DNA from: JBJSXF01 sp046086225
GTDB lineage: Bacteria; Actinomycetota; Acidimicrobiia; IMCC26256; PALSA-610
Assembly (NCBI GenBank): GCA_046086225.1
Contig: JBJSXF010000104.1
Span: 1-7,288, forward strand
Reading direction: 5' to 3'
DNA: 7,288 nucleotides
Of the stretch, positions 5,714 to 7,288 are shown piece after piece. Each line of letters starts with the position of its first letter. Within the stretch, counting starts at the first letter, position 1. The notes under the pieces are model-generated. The model did not search any database and was not told where the DNA came from. It saw nothing but the letters and a program-made list of their open reading frames with translations. The translations under genes and the position numbers were made by a program.

Positions 5714-6880
5714 GTGCGGCTGCCCGGAGTCGGCCCCGAGCACGAGGAGCTGCGGACCGTCGTCCGCCGGTTCGTCGATTCCGAGGTCCGACCCCACGTG
5801 GCGGAGTGGGAGGAAGCCGGACATCTCCCCGACTCCCTCTTCCGGCGCTGCGGCGAGCTCGGCTTCCTGGGCCTGCATTACGAGCCCCGTTGGGGTGGGA
5901 GTGGCGCCGATGCCGTCGCCGGAGTGGTGCTCATCGAGGAGCTCGCCCGGTGCGGTGCCGCCGCCGTCCCGATGACGATCGGGGTGCAGGCCGACATGGC
6001 GACGCCGGCCCTCGCCGAGTTCGGCACCGACGAGCAACGTGAGCGGTGGCTGCGCCCGGCGATCGCCGGCACCGCCATCGGTGCCATCGCCATCACCGAG
6101 CCCGATGCCGGATCCGACGTCGCCGCGATCCGGACCCGAGCCACCCGTGATGGTGATCGCTGGCGGATCACCGGCACCAAGATGTACATCACCAACGGGA
6201 TCCGCGCCGACTTCCTCACGCTCGTCGCCACCACCGATCCGGCCGCCGGGCACGCCGGCATCTCCCTCTTCGTGGTCGACACGCGCAGTCCGGGACTCTC
6301 CGTCTCCCGTCGGCTCGACAAGCTCGGAATGCGCTCGTCGGACACCGCCGAGCTCGCGTTCGACGAGGTCGAGGTCGACGGTGCCGACCTCATCGGCCTC
6401 GAACCCGGCCGGGGCTTCGCCCAGCTCATGCAGCAGCTCCAGTACGAACGGCTCTCGGGTGCGGCCGCCTCGGTCGGCCATGCGGCCCAGGTGCTCGCCG
6501 AGACCATCGAGTACGCCCGGGAGCGCCGAGCGTTCGGGAAGCCGATCGCGGCACATCAGGTGATCGCTCATCGACTCGCCGATGCCGCGACCGAAGTCGC
6601 GGCGGCCCGCACGCTGCTGTACTCGGCCGCCGCCGACGTCGCCGCCGGCGGCTACCCGGTGACCGAGATCTCGATGGCGAAGAAGCACTGCGCCCGGGTG
6701 CAGAACCGAGTCGTCGATTCGTGCCTCCAGGTCTGGGGCGGCGCCGGCTACCTCGAGGAGACCGGGATACCCCGAGCGTTCCGTGACGCCCGACTGCAGC
6801 GCATCGGAGGCGGCACCGACGAGATCATGAACGAGATCATCGCCAAGCGCCTCGGACTCGGACCGGCGTCCGGGACCTGA
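5714..6880 (+). CDS. Acyl-CoA dehydrogenase (FadE type)
   Basis: The 388-residue length is typical for this FAD-dependent family, which introduces the alpha-beta double bond into an acyl-CoA and passes electrons to an electron-transfer flavoprotein. An N-terminal helical domain (about 8-120) includes the LHYEPRWGGSGAD segment. The middle beta domain has the family signature AITEPDAGSD (126-135) and the flavin-contacting WRITGTKMYITNG (150-162). The C-terminal helical domain has RRAFGKPIAAHQ (271-282), QVWGGAGYLEE (339-349) and RIGGGTDEIM (363-372). The Glu of the YEGT motif that serves as base in MCAD and SCAD is Gly here (366). Glu245 in QYERL sits where isovaleryl- and long-chain acyl-CoA dehydrogenases carry their base, so it is the probable catalytic residue. 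Substrate cannot be named; branched or long acyl-CoA is a reasonable guess. It runs divergently from the polA block and appears monocistronic. Confidence 0.93.
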   Translation: MRLPGVGPEHEELRTVVRRFVDSEVRPHVAEWEEAGHLPDSLFRRCGELGFLGLHYEPRWGGSGADAVAGVVLIEELARCGAAAVPMTIGVQADMATPALAEFGTDEQRERWLRPAIAGTAIGAIAITEPDAGSDVAAIRTRATRDGDRWRITGTKMYITNGIRADFLTLVATTDPAAGHAGISLFVVDTRSPGLSVSRRLDKLGMRSSDTAELAFDEVEVDGADLIGLEPGRGFAQLMQQLQYERLSGAAASVGHAAQVLAETIEYARERRAFGKPIAAHQVIAHRLADAATEVAAARTLLYSAAADVAAGGYPVTEISMAKKHCARVQNRVVDSCLQVWGGAGYLEETGIPRAFRDARLQRIGGGTDEIMNEIIAKRLGLGPASGT

Positions 6881-6881
6881 T

Positions 6882-6913
6882 CCGGAGACCTCGGCCGAAA
6901 AGCGAGCTTCCGG
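6882..6913 (+). terminator. Terminator-like hairpin after the acyl-CoA dehydrogenase
   Basis: Just after the TGA stop, CCGGA (6882-6886) pairs with TCCGG (6909-6913), extended by one G-T pair. After a small internal loop CTCG (6890-6893) pairs with CGAG (6903-6906) around a 9-base loop. No T-run follows, so this would be an imperfect intrinsic terminator of the kind often proposed in actinomycetes. The pairing was drawn by eye; no folding energy was computed. Confidence 0.4.
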
Positions 6914-6926
6914 CAACAAGGGTGAC

Positions 6927-6963
6927 GAGACGAATAGCATTTCGTTCGCTATGGACGAGTCTC
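6927..6963. repeat. Nested inverted repeat in the gap before the epimerase
   Basis: Outer arms GAGAC (6927-6931) and GTCTC (6959-6963) enclose inner arms ATAGC (6934-6938) and GCTAT (6948-6952) around ATTTCGTTC. The spacers between arms are unequal (2 and 6 bases). The block is richer in A+T than its surroundings and lies in the roughly 145-bp stretch between two plus-strand genes. It may be an operator or a leader hairpin; chance cannot be excluded. Confidence 0.3.
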
Positions 6964-7024
6964 CCGAATCAGCCTCACCATCTCTCAGACCTCGGTCGAA
7001 TACCAGTCCGAGATGGAGTTGAGA

Positions 7025-7288
7025 GTGAATCCCACCCGGCAACGCATCCTCGTAACCGGTGGCTGCGGATTCATCGGCCGTCCGCTCATTGAGCGCTTGC
7101 GCCGTTCCGGATACGAAGTCAGCGTCTTCGATGATCTCAGCCGAGGTACGGCAGTCGAGGGTGTCGCTCTGCACCGCGGCGACATCCGCGACTCAGATGC
7201 CGTTCAAACCGCCGTTCGTTCGGTTCGACCCGATGTGATCTTCCACCTAGCAGCCATGCACTTCATTCCGGACTGCAATCGGGAACCC
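7025..7288 (+). CDS. NAD-dependent sugar epimerase/dehydratase, N-terminal part
   Basis: The first 88 residues of an extended short-chain dehydrogenase/reductase are present; the gene runs off the right edge. RILVTGGCGFIG (7-18) is the GxxGxxG dinucleotide-binding loop. VFDDLSRG (34-41) carries Asp36, expected to bind the adenosine ribose of NAD. GDIRD (52-56) is the usual adenine-contacting motif, and IFHLAAMH (72-79) is the strand-4 HLAA motif. These fit UDP-glucose 4-epimerase-like and related nucleotide-sugar enzymes; the catalytic YxxxK lies outside the window, so the reaction is not defined. GTG at 7025 has GGAG (7015-7018) six bases upstream and is preferred. An in-frame ATG at 7013 would add four residues but has no clear ribosome binding site. 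G+C is about 61% by hand count, lower than the genes to its left. Confidence 0.9.
   Translation, partial: MNPTRQRILVTGGCGFIGRPLIERLRRSGYEVSVFDDLSRGTAVEGVALHRGDIRDSDAVQTAVRSVRPDVIFHLAAMHFIPDCNREP

Noticed and set aside
6951..7022. A 23-codon open frame ending just before the epimerase, considered as a leader peptide
   Set aside because: No ribosome binding site precedes its ATG and there is no run of regulatory codons. A short frame of this length is expected by chance.
5627..7174. A long minus-strand open frame running from 7174 into the coiled-coil gene
   Set aside because: This part is antisense, in codon register, to the acyl-CoA dehydrogenase and has low-complexity Gly/Asp/Arg composition. 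Only the last 102 codons, from the ATG at 5626, look like a real gene.
6985..7185. A 66-codon minus-strand open frame opposite the epimerase start
   Set aside because: It is antisense to the clear GGCGFIG dinucleotide-binding motif and has no domain features of its own.

Overview
The window looks like chromosomal DNA from a high-GC actinomycete, with coding regions around two-thirds G+C. Three things point to Actinomycetota: the order ANTAR response regulator - polA - rpsA, which matches the Rv1626-Rv1629-Rv1630 neighbourhood of Mycobacterium; an S1 protein very close to the mycobacterial type; and frequent GTG starts. Placement in a deep-branching class such as Acidimicrobiia is a guess from the overall look and cannot be settled here.

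Layout. Positions 1 to 5626 hold five genes, all on the minus strand. In order of transcription they are a 102-residue uncharacterised coiled-coil protein (5626-5318), an ANTAR response regulator like PdtaR (5321-4740), DNA polymerase I (polA, 4693-2048), a class I SAM-dependent methyltransferase (2051-1323) and ribosomal protein S1 (rpsA, 1205 to beyond the left edge). Two joints are 4-bp GTGA stop/start overlaps: coiled-coil/regulator and polA/methyltransferase. Gaps of 46 bp before polA and 117 bp before rpsA leave room for separate promoters. Both gaps contain promoter-like sequences, and the one before polA would give a leaderless mRNA.

An 87-bp divergent gap separates this cluster from a plus-strand acyl-CoA dehydrogenase (5714-6880). 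That gene is followed by a terminator-like hairpin and about 145 bp without a convincing gene. The window ends inside the start of an NAD-dependent sugar epimerase/dehydratase (from about 7025). Its G+C is lower (about 61% by hand count over 7021-7288), so it may open a surface-polysaccharide or accessory region.

How the genes fit together. The minus-strand block is core information processing: replication and repair (polA), translation (rpsA) and RNA-level regulation (ANTAR regulator), plus two poorly characterised passengers. The acyl-CoA dehydrogenase belongs to fatty-acid or branched acyl-CoA oxidation and is probably regulated independently. I found no mobile element, CRISPR array, RNA gene or clearly novel system. 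The best leads are the coiled-coil gene coupled to the ANTAR regulator, the methyltransferase coupled to polA, the long acidic N-terminus of S1, and the proposed leaderless start of polA.
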